Position numbers and translations under genes: made by a program. Below the pieces are notes generated by a model. That model worked only from the letters and a program-made list of their open reading frames with translations. It made no database searches and was not told the origin of the DNA. A DNA stretch of 64,000 nt from Diplonema japonicum (Eukaryota; Euglenozoa; Diplonemea; Diplonemida; Diplonemidae), in NCBI GenBank assembly GCA_964019335.1, contig OZ025683.1, positions 1-64,000 of the forward strand, written 5' to 3'. Shown one piece after another: positions 29,634 through 39,294 of the stretch (position 1 is its first letter; each line of letters begins with the position of its first letter).

Positions 29634-29945
29634 TTATTTTTTTTTCTTCTTGGGCACCGGACCATGCTGCTGCGGCGGCGCTTTTATACCCCACAAATGT
29701 GGGAAGTACCCCCCGCTGCCATCTTTGTGCTCCCACTCGCTTCCATAGCCCCTCTCTTTGCACGTTTGCTGTGCTGTGCAAGTATCATATTGTACCGACC
29801 GTCCACACCAGGCATCAACAGGCCCGGCACCATAGGCTTGGCAGCACTGCCCACCCGACCCTACAGAAGCACCTGAAACGATACAGCTGTTGGTGTGCCC
29901 AGAGTAACCTGCGCCCATTCCTGGAGGCGTAATAAGTGTGCGCAT
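29634..29945 (-). CDS. Small Cys-rich protein
   Basis: 103 aa. The ATG at 29945 is the first after a likely acceptor (CATTATTAG). It carries six Cys in the middle (SCIVSG, GQCCQAYG, DAWCGRS, DTCTAQQTC) and ends in five Lys. No clear signal peptide in this model; an upstream in-phase-shifted stretch MLFVSLLVYLVL could encode one if an unseen intron or frame change exists. Codon use and the lack of stops support a real gene, but the start is uncertain. It lies between VWA8 and PhyH genes in the same orientation. Confidence 0.5.
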   Translation of the reverse strand: MRTLITPPGMGAGYSGHTNSCIVSGASVGSGGQCCQAYGAGPVDAWCGRSVQYDTCTAQQTCKERGYGSEWEHKDGSGGYFPHLWGIKAPPQQHGPVPKKKKK

Positions 29946-30007
29946 GCAGAACAAGGTAAACTAATAATGATACGAATAACATGCACTCGCGGGGCAGACT
30001 CATTGAT

Positions 30008-33000
30008 CTACTTCAATAAATTGGTTGAAAGAAAGATACGTTTCAATACTGTCGGAAGATCGTTGGAGTTGTAACACACGTGGCCGTGGCCCGCGGGGAG
30101 GGTGCGTTTGATGTCCTCTGCTTCCTGGCCCAGTGAGGCGATGAAGATACCGTAGACATTGACGCGCGGGTCTGAGCGCATGATTTTCGCGATGGTATGC
30201 GGCGAGATGCCGTATCTACGGAGATTGGCGTCAGAGATGACAAACACGAAGTGCTGATCGCCTTCCTTCTCGACAGCCTTTTTGATGGCCACCTGCATCG
30301 ACTCAAGCGTGTTGTCACCCGACCAGCAATACTGCGTGTGCGCCACCATCTTTAGCACCACTTCTAGCCTCTCTTTCTTGTTCTGAGGTGCCTTGTTGAA
30401 CTCCACAAGCGGGATGTCAGGACTGTCGCCACTGTGCCCGATGATGCTGTACTCGATCTTGTCCTCGACTCCTTTGAAAGCCTCCGTCACCATGATGGCA
30501 GTCTCCACGATACGATCCAGCCTGTGATCCATCCCGTTGAACCTGAACATCGAAGCACTGCAATCCATGCAAAACACAATCCTCTTCTTCTTACCAGTCA
30601 AGAGTGAGGGCTGGTCCTTGCTCTCACCTCTCTTTTTGAAAACCCCTTTCTCACCTGTCATCCCCTCCACCAGTTTGCCCTCGTCCCATACACCGTCTGT
30701 CTGGTTCTTCAGCCACACCCTCTCCCCTTCTGTGGACCTCAGCCCTTTGAGCATCGTCTGCAGCATGGCTACCTCACGCCTCACAGCGTCGTGTGCCTTG
30801 TTGTACATCGACGACTCTTGCTCGCTCATCTGGATCTCATTCAGCCTCTTTTTCAGTGCTTCCTTGCCCATTTGCCGGGCCTGATCTTTAAGGTGTTGTG
30901 GCACAGCTGCCTTTGCTTCGTCAGACACCTGATGCACAGGGTGCCCCGCATCTATCCTGTATGGTCCTACTTTGCCTCCCAGCCCTGCTGTGTCGGTGCC
31001 GCCGGTGCCTCCTGCCCAAGTGTTCCCTCCTACGTGCGGTGTGTTATCGGGGTCCTCTTTGCCGTGCTTCAGTTCGCTAGGCTTGATGTCAGAGTTGGAG
31101 TACTTGAAATCCATGTCTTCACTTTCGCCCTCACCCTTTCCTCCGCTTGTGCCCCCTACGATAGATGCCCACCTGCTCCACTCTCCATGCAGCCGCTGAC
31201 TGTTCGTGTCGAAGATGCTCAGTTGCCTGTTCGACGGCGTTGTCACCACAGCACAGCCGTTGGACATGAGCGCGAGGGCGGGCACAGCATCGTGCGGTGG
31301 CACAGTGTTCTTGTTCATGATGTCCTTGATGGCGAGAGACTTGAAAGTCGCCTCGGTAGTGTCCACAAGCAGCAGCTTGTGGTCGTCGGAGCGTCTTGCT
31401 AGGATTTTGTTCCTCACCGCAGTGTGGTGTGACGAAGGGAGCAGCTTCAAATCAATACCATCAGGCACGCGCCTCCCAGTGACGTTGTTGTTTGTGACGT
31501 CACCTGCAATGAAGGCCGTGCTCGTGGGGGTAAAGGTACCTGGGTACACCGCTCGGGGGGGGATGATAGAGTCCCAGTCACTGCCTTTTACAGAACTGTT
31601 GACCGTCCACACTTTCGATTCCTCGATGTTAGCCAGGAAGATGCCTGTTTTGGTCAAAATGAATATTTCAGACTTGGATACAGTCCGCACGTCAAGGATG
31701 TCGCCGATGGCAGTGCCGTCGAACATGACTTCCGCCCACTTTCTACTCGGCGCATGGTACACGTTTAACTCCTTTGTACCCCACAGCACGACAAGTCCGA
31801 ACTCAGTGCTGGTTGTGTCCAAGTTTACAGCAGCTTCTGCGGACTTGAACGGTTGCCAGCTTGTCTGTTCCACCTGCTTGAGCAGCGGCACTGCGAAGTT
31901 GTACCCTATTCTTTTGTCAGGGTCTACGATGAGCAGCGAAGGTGCCTTGGGAGAGAACAGCGCCACTTCATTCCCAACGGCGTGAATGGAGCAGCCTGCC
32001 ACACCCCCGTTGTTCTTAGCGAACGTGGCGAGTTCCAAGATTTTGCAGCTGCCGTGGTCCAAGGAACAGGGCCTTGAAAAGACAGGGGCGTAAAGGTTTT
32101 TGCCCTTCCAACTAACGATCACTGGCACCGTGTCCTGGATATCCACCAGTGCATGAAGCGACCCGTTGAGGGTTGTCGCCACCCCCTTCACAGGCCCAGG
32201 TGCGGTGATTGTGTAGAGCCTCTCATCGAACACACCATCCTCCCTTCCCTCTAGGATCGTGGCATCAGTGCTGGGGCTGTGAGCCCACTCCCACATTTTT
32301 GGCTTCAGTTGCAAAGGTCTTACAAACACCTGCTCATCTGTTTCTTCCATCTCAAGTTTGGCGATGAGCTCAGGAGCAGGCAAGTGGATAACCTTCGCCA
32401 AACTGTTCCTTTGTATCGATTGAGTCTTGCCGTTGAGAGGGATCCCGTGTGCTTCGAACGTGCTGTGCACCAGCTCCTTCGTCTCCGGTTCGAAAGAGTC
32501 AAAGTCGAACACATTGCGAAGGGAGCGCACGAGCCCATCATCGGGGTACTTTTGCAGGTGTTTAACAACAGCAACCAACTCCCTGAGCGAATACGGGTAC
32601 GCTAGGAGACCATCGCTTACCAGCTTGTCGAGGTCACCGAACGCATCGATCATGGAGTTCAGGGCAAAGGTGGGGACATTCGGACCGTACTGCTGCAGGA
32701 CCTCCATCTTGGACTGCCTGTTCGGGTTATCGATCAAGTGGCATCTGAAGAGGTCACCGCACGATGCGAAGAAATCATTCCCCAGGAAGGGGAACCCGGG
32801 AACATTGGCAAGGGCAATGAGGCGGAAGTTGGGGTGGATGGGTACGGCACCGTCTGCTTCGCTCCACCCGTACTCCGAAGTACTCGCCACGATCCTCCTC
32901 CCGTCAGAGAGGAGCAGTTCCTTGTCCTCGATAAGACCCTTTAGGATGCCCACAACCTCAAGGGGTGCTTTGTCAATTTCATCCACCACAAGGACATGAC

Positions 33001-35446
33001 CTTTCTTCACGGCAGTTACTAGCGGTGCGTCTTCCCATACGATTTTCCCCCCAATAACTTCAGGGCGCACAGTCAGTGACGCTACGGTGGAGTCTCTGTG
33101 CAGTTGCACGTATTGCCTGGGCCTCTCCAAGAGCTGCAGGAGCCTATCCACTAACCTGTTCTTCCCGACACCTTGCTTCCCAATCAGCAAAATATTGTCG
33201 TTGCCGTTGAGGTCGATCAACAGTTTTCTCAACGCAGCAAGGTGCTCCGGGTTGTCGTGGAAGACAATGCTGGGCACTAGTGCAGCCTCCTCTGCGTCAA
33301 CCAGTGGGATCAGTGAGCTCGACGCGTCCCCTATCGACAACTGTGTCTCTGTCTTGTGCACGGAGATGTCCTTGTTGCTTCCATCGAAAGACCGGATGTT
33401 GAGCTCCTTGATTATGGCGGCCACCCTGTCAGCTGCAAACTGGGGCATGATGTCCACTAGCAGCGTGTCAGCCACCGCAGCATGCAGCTCTTGGGGTTTG
33501 GACGCGCAACCCTTGACTATCCTCAACAGCTGCCTGAGCGACATGCTGGGCATGGTGGCATCAGCCACATGCTCATGGACAAGCTTGTTGTGCAGCATCA
33601 TCAAAGAGGGGATGACCTCACTGCTCGGATCGACACCCAAGAAGATCTGTTCCAGCTCGGCGACAGGTGGTGTGTGGACTCTCTGCCAGTTGAAGAATCT
33701 TTGAACTTCGCCCTCCACCCACGAATCCTCTTTTGCGTCAGCAGGCGTCTGTGCGAGAGCGATGATCCTGAATGCCGGGTGCACTTCAAACACATTCTTT
33801 GCTGTTAGTTCCTCACGTGTCATACCCTCCGCAAGAAGTTTCTGGTAGTCCACCGACCTCCTCAGCACTGTGCCATCGTACAGCGTCACCTCACCATCGA
33901 TAAAGAGCCGCCCAAGTGAGGCAAGAACGCCAGGCTGCAGCTTGTCGACGCCATCTAGGATGACCAGCCTGCCCTCCACTGCTGCATTGGTGAGCGACGC
34001 TGCCTGCCATGTTGTGTTCCCATTCTCCTCTGTCATTCTCCTTTGCAACATGTCCCTCGCACTCATGTCCCAGTGGCAGTGCAGAGTGCTCATATTCGGA
34101 CCGTAACCCAGAGAGTAAGCAAAGGTCTTAGCCAGCGCTGACTTCCCACAACCGGGAGGCCCAACAAGGCACAAATGCCTGCCAAGGACGTGGTCTTTGT
34201 ACATGTTAACTAGAACACTTTTAAAGCTCTCCACCTGCACGACATTATACTGCTCCCAGTACTTGAAGGGCGTCTCGCCGCATCCACACGTGTGGGTGAC
34301 CTCGCCCTCTGAAGATTTAAAAGTCACCACAGCGTGCCTAATGGAACCGTCGCCTTCTTCAATAGAAGCGATGCTGTAGGTATTCTCGGCTGTAACCGGC
34401 TTGTCGGCGCTGTAGATGGGGTCGTGAAGGCTGTACCTTTGCAGCACATCAGTGAAGAACTCACGGGAGTGGTTGTCGTCGTTCTTGAAGTCCGTCATGA
34501 CGGAGTACGGGTAGACCCTCTGCAGCGAGTCAATCAGAGGGTCGTGTGGGAACGCGTCCGCCAGCGACGCCCACAGCAAGAGGTCTTCCTCCAAAATATC
34601 AGGGAAATGCTGCGACTGGTCCTGATCAGTGCCCCCGCCCTCCGCCGAGGCAAGCCCAGCAAGGAACCCAACCATTGTCTCGCTATCGGTTGTGGACAGC
34701 TTCGGTGCTTTCGCCCTCACGCCCGCGAGCATGGCGCCTAGAGACGACGGTTCCATTCCCAGACACTGGAAGCGACTTCTCAGTGGAGGGTCTAGAGGTG
34801 TCCCCTGGTACCTTGGCACGGGAAGGCCGAGAGCAAGCACTCGGAACTCTCTGCTTACTTTAACTAAACCCATGGACGTCAGTTCCTCTTCAGTATGCTT
34901 AAGCAGCAGCTCATCCCATCTGTCGGGTGACGTGAGGAATCTGCCGTCCTCCAAACTCATCTCTCTGTTCTCAAGCAGGTTGTTGATAATGGGCAGCACA
35001 TTTCGTTCAACCCTCTCCACACCGTCCAGGATCAGTACCCTCCCGTTGATAGCAGCACGCACAGCCGGTTGGTCAACAAACACAAGATTCCCATCCCACA
35101 TCTCCCTTCGCTGTTTGATATCCGCCTCTGTTGTGTCACGGGAGAGCGATAGGTACTCCACCTCTTTCATCAGAGCATGGCAGAACTTCAATGCAAGCCA
35201 CCTCCTCCTGGGACCGGGAGGTCCCATCAGATATACATCCTGGCCGAGGTTGTGCTTCTGCATCATCCACCTCACCTGCATTAGAACTTCCTTGTCATTG
35301 GGCAGGTACCCGTCTACAGGCACGAGCTGCGGGTTGCTCGGCTTCCAAATCCCTGTCGTGACGCCACCCAAAGTCACCTCCCCCCTGGCGTATCGTGCCC
35401 ACTTCTTGTTTGGCCTCACATTCACCCGGTGAATGCTGCGTAACAT
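30008..35446 (-). CDS. VWA8: VWA8-like dynein-type AAA ATPase with VWA domain
   Basis: 1812 aa, single exon, ATG at 35446. The Arg-rich start (MLRSIHRVNVRPNKKWARYARG) looks like a mitochondrial presequence, in line with the mitochondrial location of VWA8. Three AAA-type modules follow: a degenerate P-loop GPPGPRRR near residue 75, then GPPGCGKSA near 430 and GKQGVGKN near 755. A beta-propeller-like middle (about 1050-1450) precedes a VWA domain whose MIDAS motif DCSAS lies near residue 1627. VWA8 proteins are MoxR-type/midasin-related ATPases of poorly known role. Length and order match the family well. Confidence 0.92.
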   Translation of the reverse strand: MLRSIHRVNVRPNKKWARYARGEVTLGGVTTGIWKPSNPQLVPVDGYLPNDKEVLMQVRWMMQKHNLGQDVYLMGPPGPRRRWLALKFCHALMKEVEYLSLSRDTTEADIKQRREMWDGNLVFVDQPAVRAAINGRVLILDGVERVERNVLPIINNLLENREMSLEDGRFLTSPDRWDELLLKHTEEELTSMGLVKVSREFRVLALGLPVPRYQGTPLDPPLRSRFQCLGMEPSSLGAMLAGVRAKAPKLSTTDSETMVGFLAGLASAEGGGTDQDQSQHFPDILEEDLLLWASLADAFPHDPLIDSLQRVYPYSVMTDFKNDDNHSREFFTDVLQRYSLHDPIYSADKPVTAENTYSIASIEEGDGSIRHAVVTFKSSEGEVTHTCGCGETPFKYWEQYNVVQVESFKSVLVNMYKDHVLGRHLCLVGPPGCGKSALAKTFAYSLGYGPNMSTLHCHWDMSARDMLQRRMTEENGNTTWQAASLTNAAVEGRLVILDGVDKLQPGVLASLGRLFIDGEVTLYDGTVLRRSVDYQKLLAEGMTREELTAKNVFEVHPAFRIIALAQTPADAKEDSWVEGEVQRFFNWQRVHTPPVAELEQIFLGVDPSSEVIPSLMMLHNKLVHEHVADATMPSMSLRQLLRIVKGCASKPQELHAAVADTLLVDIMPQFAADRVAAIIKELNIRSFDGSNKDISVHKTETQLSIGDASSSLIPLVDAEEAALVPSIVFHDNPEHLAALRKLLIDLNGNDNILLIGKQGVGKNRLVDRLLQLLERPRQYVQLHRDSTVASLTVRPEVIGGKIVWEDAPLVTAVKKGHVLVVDEIDKAPLEVVGILKGLIEDKELLLSDGRRIVASTSEYGWSEADGAVPIHPNFRLIALANVPGFPFLGNDFFASCGDLFRCHLIDNPNRQSKMEVLQQYGPNVPTFALNSMIDAFGDLDKLVSDGLLAYPYSLRELVAVVKHLQKYPDDGLVRSLRNVFDFDSFEPETKELVHSTFEAHGIPLNGKTQSIQRNSLAKVIHLPAPELIAKLEMEETDEQVFVRPLQLKPKMWEWAHSPSTDATILEGREDGVFDERLYTITAPGPVKGVATTLNGSLHALVDIQDTVPVIVSWKGKNLYAPVFSRPCSLDHGSCKILELATFAKNNGGVAGCSIHAVGNEVALFSPKAPSLLIVDPDKRIGYNFAVPLLKQVEQTSWQPFKSAEAAVNLDTTSTEFGLVVLWGTKELNVYHAPSRKWAEVMFDGTAIGDILDVRTVSKSEIFILTKTGIFLANIEESKVWTVNSSVKGSDWDSIIPPRAVYPGTFTPTSTAFIAGDVTNNNVTGRRVPDGIDLKLLPSSHHTAVRNKILARRSDDHKLLLVDTTEATFKSLAIKDIMNKNTVPPHDAVPALALMSNGCAVVTTPSNRQLSIFDTNSQRLHGEWSRWASIVGGTSGGKGEGESEDMDFKYSNSDIKPSELKHGKEDPDNTPHVGGNTWAGGTGGTDTAGLGGKVGPYRIDAGHPVHQVSDEAKAAVPQHLKDQARQMGKEALKKRLNEIQMSEQESSMYNKAHDAVRREVAMLQTMLKGLRSTEGERVWLKNQTDGVWDEGKLVEGMTGEKGVFKKRGESKDQPSLLTGKKKRIVFCMDCSASMFRFNGMDHRLDRIVETAIMVTEAFKGVEDKIEYSIIGHSGDSPDIPLVEFNKAPQNKKERLEVVLKMVAHTQYCWSGDNTLESMQVAIKKAVEKEGDQHFVFVISDANLRRYGISPHTIAKIMRSDPRVNVYGIFIASLGQEAEDIKRTLPAGHGHVCYNSNDLPTVLKRIFLSTNLLK

Positions 35447-35530
35447 TTTCCTGTTCGAAGATGTTGCTTTTTTGGTATTGAAAGCTGCTGTTGTAATAAA
35501 ACAACAAATGTCTGTGCACGTCACAGGTGT

Positions 35531-37077
35531 CTATAGCAAGTCGTCGTCGAGGTCGATGCCGCCTGCTGGCTGTGCAGCAGGGGCAGAGAAGTCGAGGTCC
35601 AAGTCGTCCAATATTGGCGCCGTCTGCGTCTTAGGGCTTAGTTCCAAGTCAAAATCAAATGAGGTATCTGCATGTACAGCCGCCTTCCGCACAGGCTTGT
35701 TAGCAGGGTCGTACACGAAGGACTGGGGCTCAGCAGGTGCCAGAGGCAGCTTGGGCAGCAGGGGTAGCTTCCTGTGGTCTTTGCCGGCCTGCAGATCCCG
35801 GATACGTGGGAGCGCACCGTCCTGAATGAACTCCCAGTACCTCTTCATAGCAAGGTACTGCTCGTCACAGACATCTGTTGTGTTGTTGTTCTTGTTGTTG
35901 TTGTTGTTGTTTGACGTATTTCATACTCTCGAAATGTGTGGCTCTACTCAGCGCTTCGTCCAGCTTCCCGTCCATTTCCTCCAGCTTCCCCTCCAGCTTC
36001 TGTATCCTCTGCAGGTGCTCTGCTGCTCCGTTGTACGCACGCGGCTCAGAAAGACGCTCCTCAAGCTCCTTGATTTTTGCTAAATCCTTATCGCGTATCC
36101 TTTGGTGTGTGCGCTGGCGGAGTTCAAACTCTCTGTGTGTGCGTGCGTGGTGTCCTGGTGTGCATACTCAGCCTGTTTTTTGATGAACTGTGTATCGAAG
36201 TCGGCACGCATATCACGCACCATGTCCTCCCGGCTGGCTTTCTCTTCCTCAAGCTGCTTGGTCAGCTGCTGCACTTTCTCTTCTGTGTTTGCAGAGCTAT
36301 TAGCCTTTTGCGGCGAAGCTTTACTGGCTGCAAGCTGGGTCTCGAGGTCGCGGATTCTGGCAGAGAGTGCCACCACAGTGCTGTCGCACATGTCACCTGC
36401 CTTTGTGTTGAGTCCTGGCGATGCTGCTGCGGTGTCGGGAGAGGAACCAATTACTATGGACTCGTTGAGCTCCTGTGTGGTGTGGTGTAGTTGTTGAGGC
36501 TCGCTACCTTTTCTTTGATTTTTGCCTCGAGCAGCACCTTTGTGTCGACGTAGCCATCCGCCTTTGTGTAGACAGCCTTGTCGGTGATGCGCTCTGTGCT
36601 GTCACTTTCCATTGTAGTGATCTTGAACTGCGTGCCTGCCGCCCTGCCTATCTCGATGAGCACCTCCATGAACCTGTCGTCGTTGTTGCCGTCCGGACCG
36701 TTCGCCTTGTCGGGTGTGAGGCATAGCAGGATGTCGTACTCACTGGGCACCTTCAGCAGCACGTGCTTCTCCGTTGTTTTGGCTGTTACTGTTTTGTATT
36801 TTTTTTTTTCTTCAAAGAGTACTTTGCACAACATACGTACTCCGCCCTTCTTCATGTCTTGCAAGATTATTTCTGATATGAGGGGTATCTTCACTGCCCG
36901 GCTCACATTGCCCTTAGGGTCGCACATATACAGCATTGCCTGTGTCAGGCACACTGCTCGCTTCGTAGCCTTTCCACCCTCGCTGATGTCGACCACTAGC
37001 CTCACGAAGTATGAGGCATTCCCTGCCCAGCTAAGGGACGGTGGGGGCACATATCTATCCAATGCTGGCGCGCTCAT
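35531..37077 (-). CDS. PH-like domain and coiled-coil protein
   Basis: Exons 36508-37077, 36168-36472, 35927-36132 and 35531-35874 join in frame (35-, 35- and 52-nt introns) to give 474 aa. Residues about 15-150 form a PH-like domain (RLVVDISEGGKATKRAVCL, CDPKGNVSRAVKIPLISEI). Residues about 210-345 are coiled coil with many Gln, Glu and Lys. The tail (about 385-474) is Pro/Asp-rich and ends IDLDDDLL. Such proteins with an N-terminal PH-like fold and coiled coil are known in protist cytoskeleton, but I cannot name the family. Intron 3 has a CAA-repeat body; intron 1 uses a GTAGCG donor. Confidence 0.78.
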
Positions 37078-38044
37078 GGTGGAAAGAGGTGGAGAGAAGC
37101 AAACCTTTTTTTTTTTTTTTTTTTTTTTTTGGAAAAAAGAAATATGTTCAACGGAAAAGATAAACACAAGAGAGGGACCGGGGGTATATCTACTAAAGGA
37201 AAAAAAAGGAAAGATAACAGGGGGGGGGGGGGGGGAAGGAAAGGAGTGAAATACGTGTGGGTGAACACAAAAAAAGAGAATAACAAAAAGAGAGGGAGGG
37301 GGGAATGACGACCGCCCCTTTACCCCACCCTTGCATCCCCTTCTTTTATTATACTTCCTTTTTTTGTTGCTGCAGTGGCGCTTCTTCGCCTTCTTCCCTT
37401 TCTAGAGTCTTGTTTTTTTTTTCTTTCTCAGGGCCAAGATTCCCTTAGAAAAAGCAAGCAGAAAGAGAGGGGAAAGAATCGGATATTCAAGGGAAGCTTG
37501 CAGTGAAAACAATAACCTCAGCTGCATGGTGGGGTGTCCCATTTCCATCATCATTGTAATGAAATAAGGAACGGAGGAAAATAAAAAGGAGGAATATAAA
37601 AAAGAAAGGAGAAAATATCTTTAACAATTAACAAGCTATTCTTTTTTTTTTTCCGGAAAAAAAAAATAGGGGGAGAAATGGGAAAAATGGGTTTTTTTTT
37701 TAATTTTTTTTCAATAAGGGGCCGAAAGGTAACGCAGGGAAGAGGAGGAAGGAGATCACAAAAAAAAGGGGGAAAGGAAGAACATCTTGGTATAAGTAAC
37801 AAGTAACAGTATTAATCTATGAAAAAAAAAGAAAGCGGGGGAAAATTACGGAATACAAGTAGTGGGAGAGGGAAGGGGGAAAAAAAGAAAAAGAAAAAAA
37901 GTTGTTCTCAGCAAATGAGAACCATAGGAAATATACAAACTATAAAAAAAAAAATAACAAAATAAAATAAAAAAAAAGAGGGGAAATAATAACATAAAAA
38001 AAAAAAGTGGCAATAAAAAAAAAAAAAAAAAAAAAAAAAAACGC
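37078..38044. other. Intergenic region, low complexity
   Basis: Contains an A/T/G homopolymer series (T 37107-37130, G 37220-37236, A about 38018-38041). No gene supported. Confidence 0.5.
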
Positions 38045-39147
38045 TCACGAAGAAGGGACGAAGGAGATCCCAGTAGTTTGGCAAATGTGCTGGATACGGT
38101 GGATGGCCTGGCAAAAAAAAAAAATTTTTTTTTAAAAAAACCCCTCGAATACCTGAAGGTTGTTCTGAACACTTCTCAGTTCTGCAGGTCCGTGCGCGAA
38201 GACGCAATGAGGCTCATAAGGACAGAAACCCAATTCCTCGAATTTTTGGCAGCTATTCACCTTGTACTTGAGAGGGTTGACGGTAGGCTTGCACGCTTCA
38301 TAAAGCCTCTTGAGCACATCAAGGTTTGTTTCCCGCGATCTCAGCTCGTTGGGAGAGTGCGCGAAGACACACTGGTTTGCGTATGGGCAGATCCCATGCT
38401 TGTTCATGTTCCTGCACATCTTGACCTTGTACAGCTCAGGGTCCACCTTGTTCATGTCGAAGTCACTCTTAGGCAGCATCCCTTGCGACATGGAGTCGGT
38501 CATAGGTGCTTGCTGCACCACCATCGATGCAAGCTGCGACCTCGCCGCGTGAAGCTGCACCTGTTGCGCAGCCACCATCTGCCTCCTCAGTTCATCAGAC
38601 TCCAGCTCCGCAAGCTGCTGCACCGTGCAAGCAGGTGTGTTCACCGGAGCAGGCCTCGGGTCTCTTCGCAAATGCATAGCTCTCGCCTGGAACTGCGCCA
38701 TCAACGGAAACTGAACGGGCTCCGGCACATTTCCCGAAGCAGGGGTGTTCGAGGAAAGGGGAACCAGCTCAGGGGGGCTCCCCATGTTTGCGGCACAGAG
38801 CTCAGCGTTCCCGCACATCCTCATGGGCGACATTAGAGACGAAGAGAAGTTGTCCATCGTGAAGAAGGCCTTCTTGCTCACACGCTGTTCGTCAGACTTC
38901 CCCGACATGTCAAGGAGGGGTGGGGCATCCCACTCCTCCAGCAAACCAGACAGATTGTTGCTCAACAGAGGCGAGCTCTCGATGTCCCTGTGTGTGGTGT
39001 GGTGTGGTGTGGTGTGGTGTGTTATGTGGCATACGAAGTGCAGACGGAGGAGCTCCTCACATCCTCTGTGATCCCTTCGCTGCTGGATGCGATCTCCCTC
39101 TCCCTGTCCAGGGAGTCAAGCAGGTACTCAACGGATGACACTGCCAT
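38045..39147 (-). CDS. Tandem CCCH zinc-finger protein
   Basis: Exon 1 39035-39147, a 47-nt intron with ACACC repeats, then exon 2. Two C-x8-C-x5-C-x3-H fingers lie at about residues 228-248 (CRNMNKHGICPYANQCVFAH) and 287-307 (CQKFEELGFCPYEPHCVFAH). This tristetraprolin-type pair binds A/U-rich RNA, so a role in mRNA stability or translation is likely; that matters in organisms that regulate mainly after transcription. The C-terminus is ambiguous. Reading straight on gives a stop at 38132 (322 aa); splicing a GTATTC...CAG intron (38090-38152, containing an A/T hairpin) adds exon 38045-38089 (330 aa). Both keep frame. Confidence 0.85.
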
Positions 39148-39294
39148 TTTCTTTATTTATTTCTTGTTTGCCGCTTTCTGTGGTGGTGAGAAAAGGTTAA
39201 AATCATGAAAGAAAAGAAGAAGTGAAACGACGCGAAAACACAAAAGAAAAAAGGGTGCGGCTTCCCAGCGATGATAGAAGGGAAGACTACGGAA

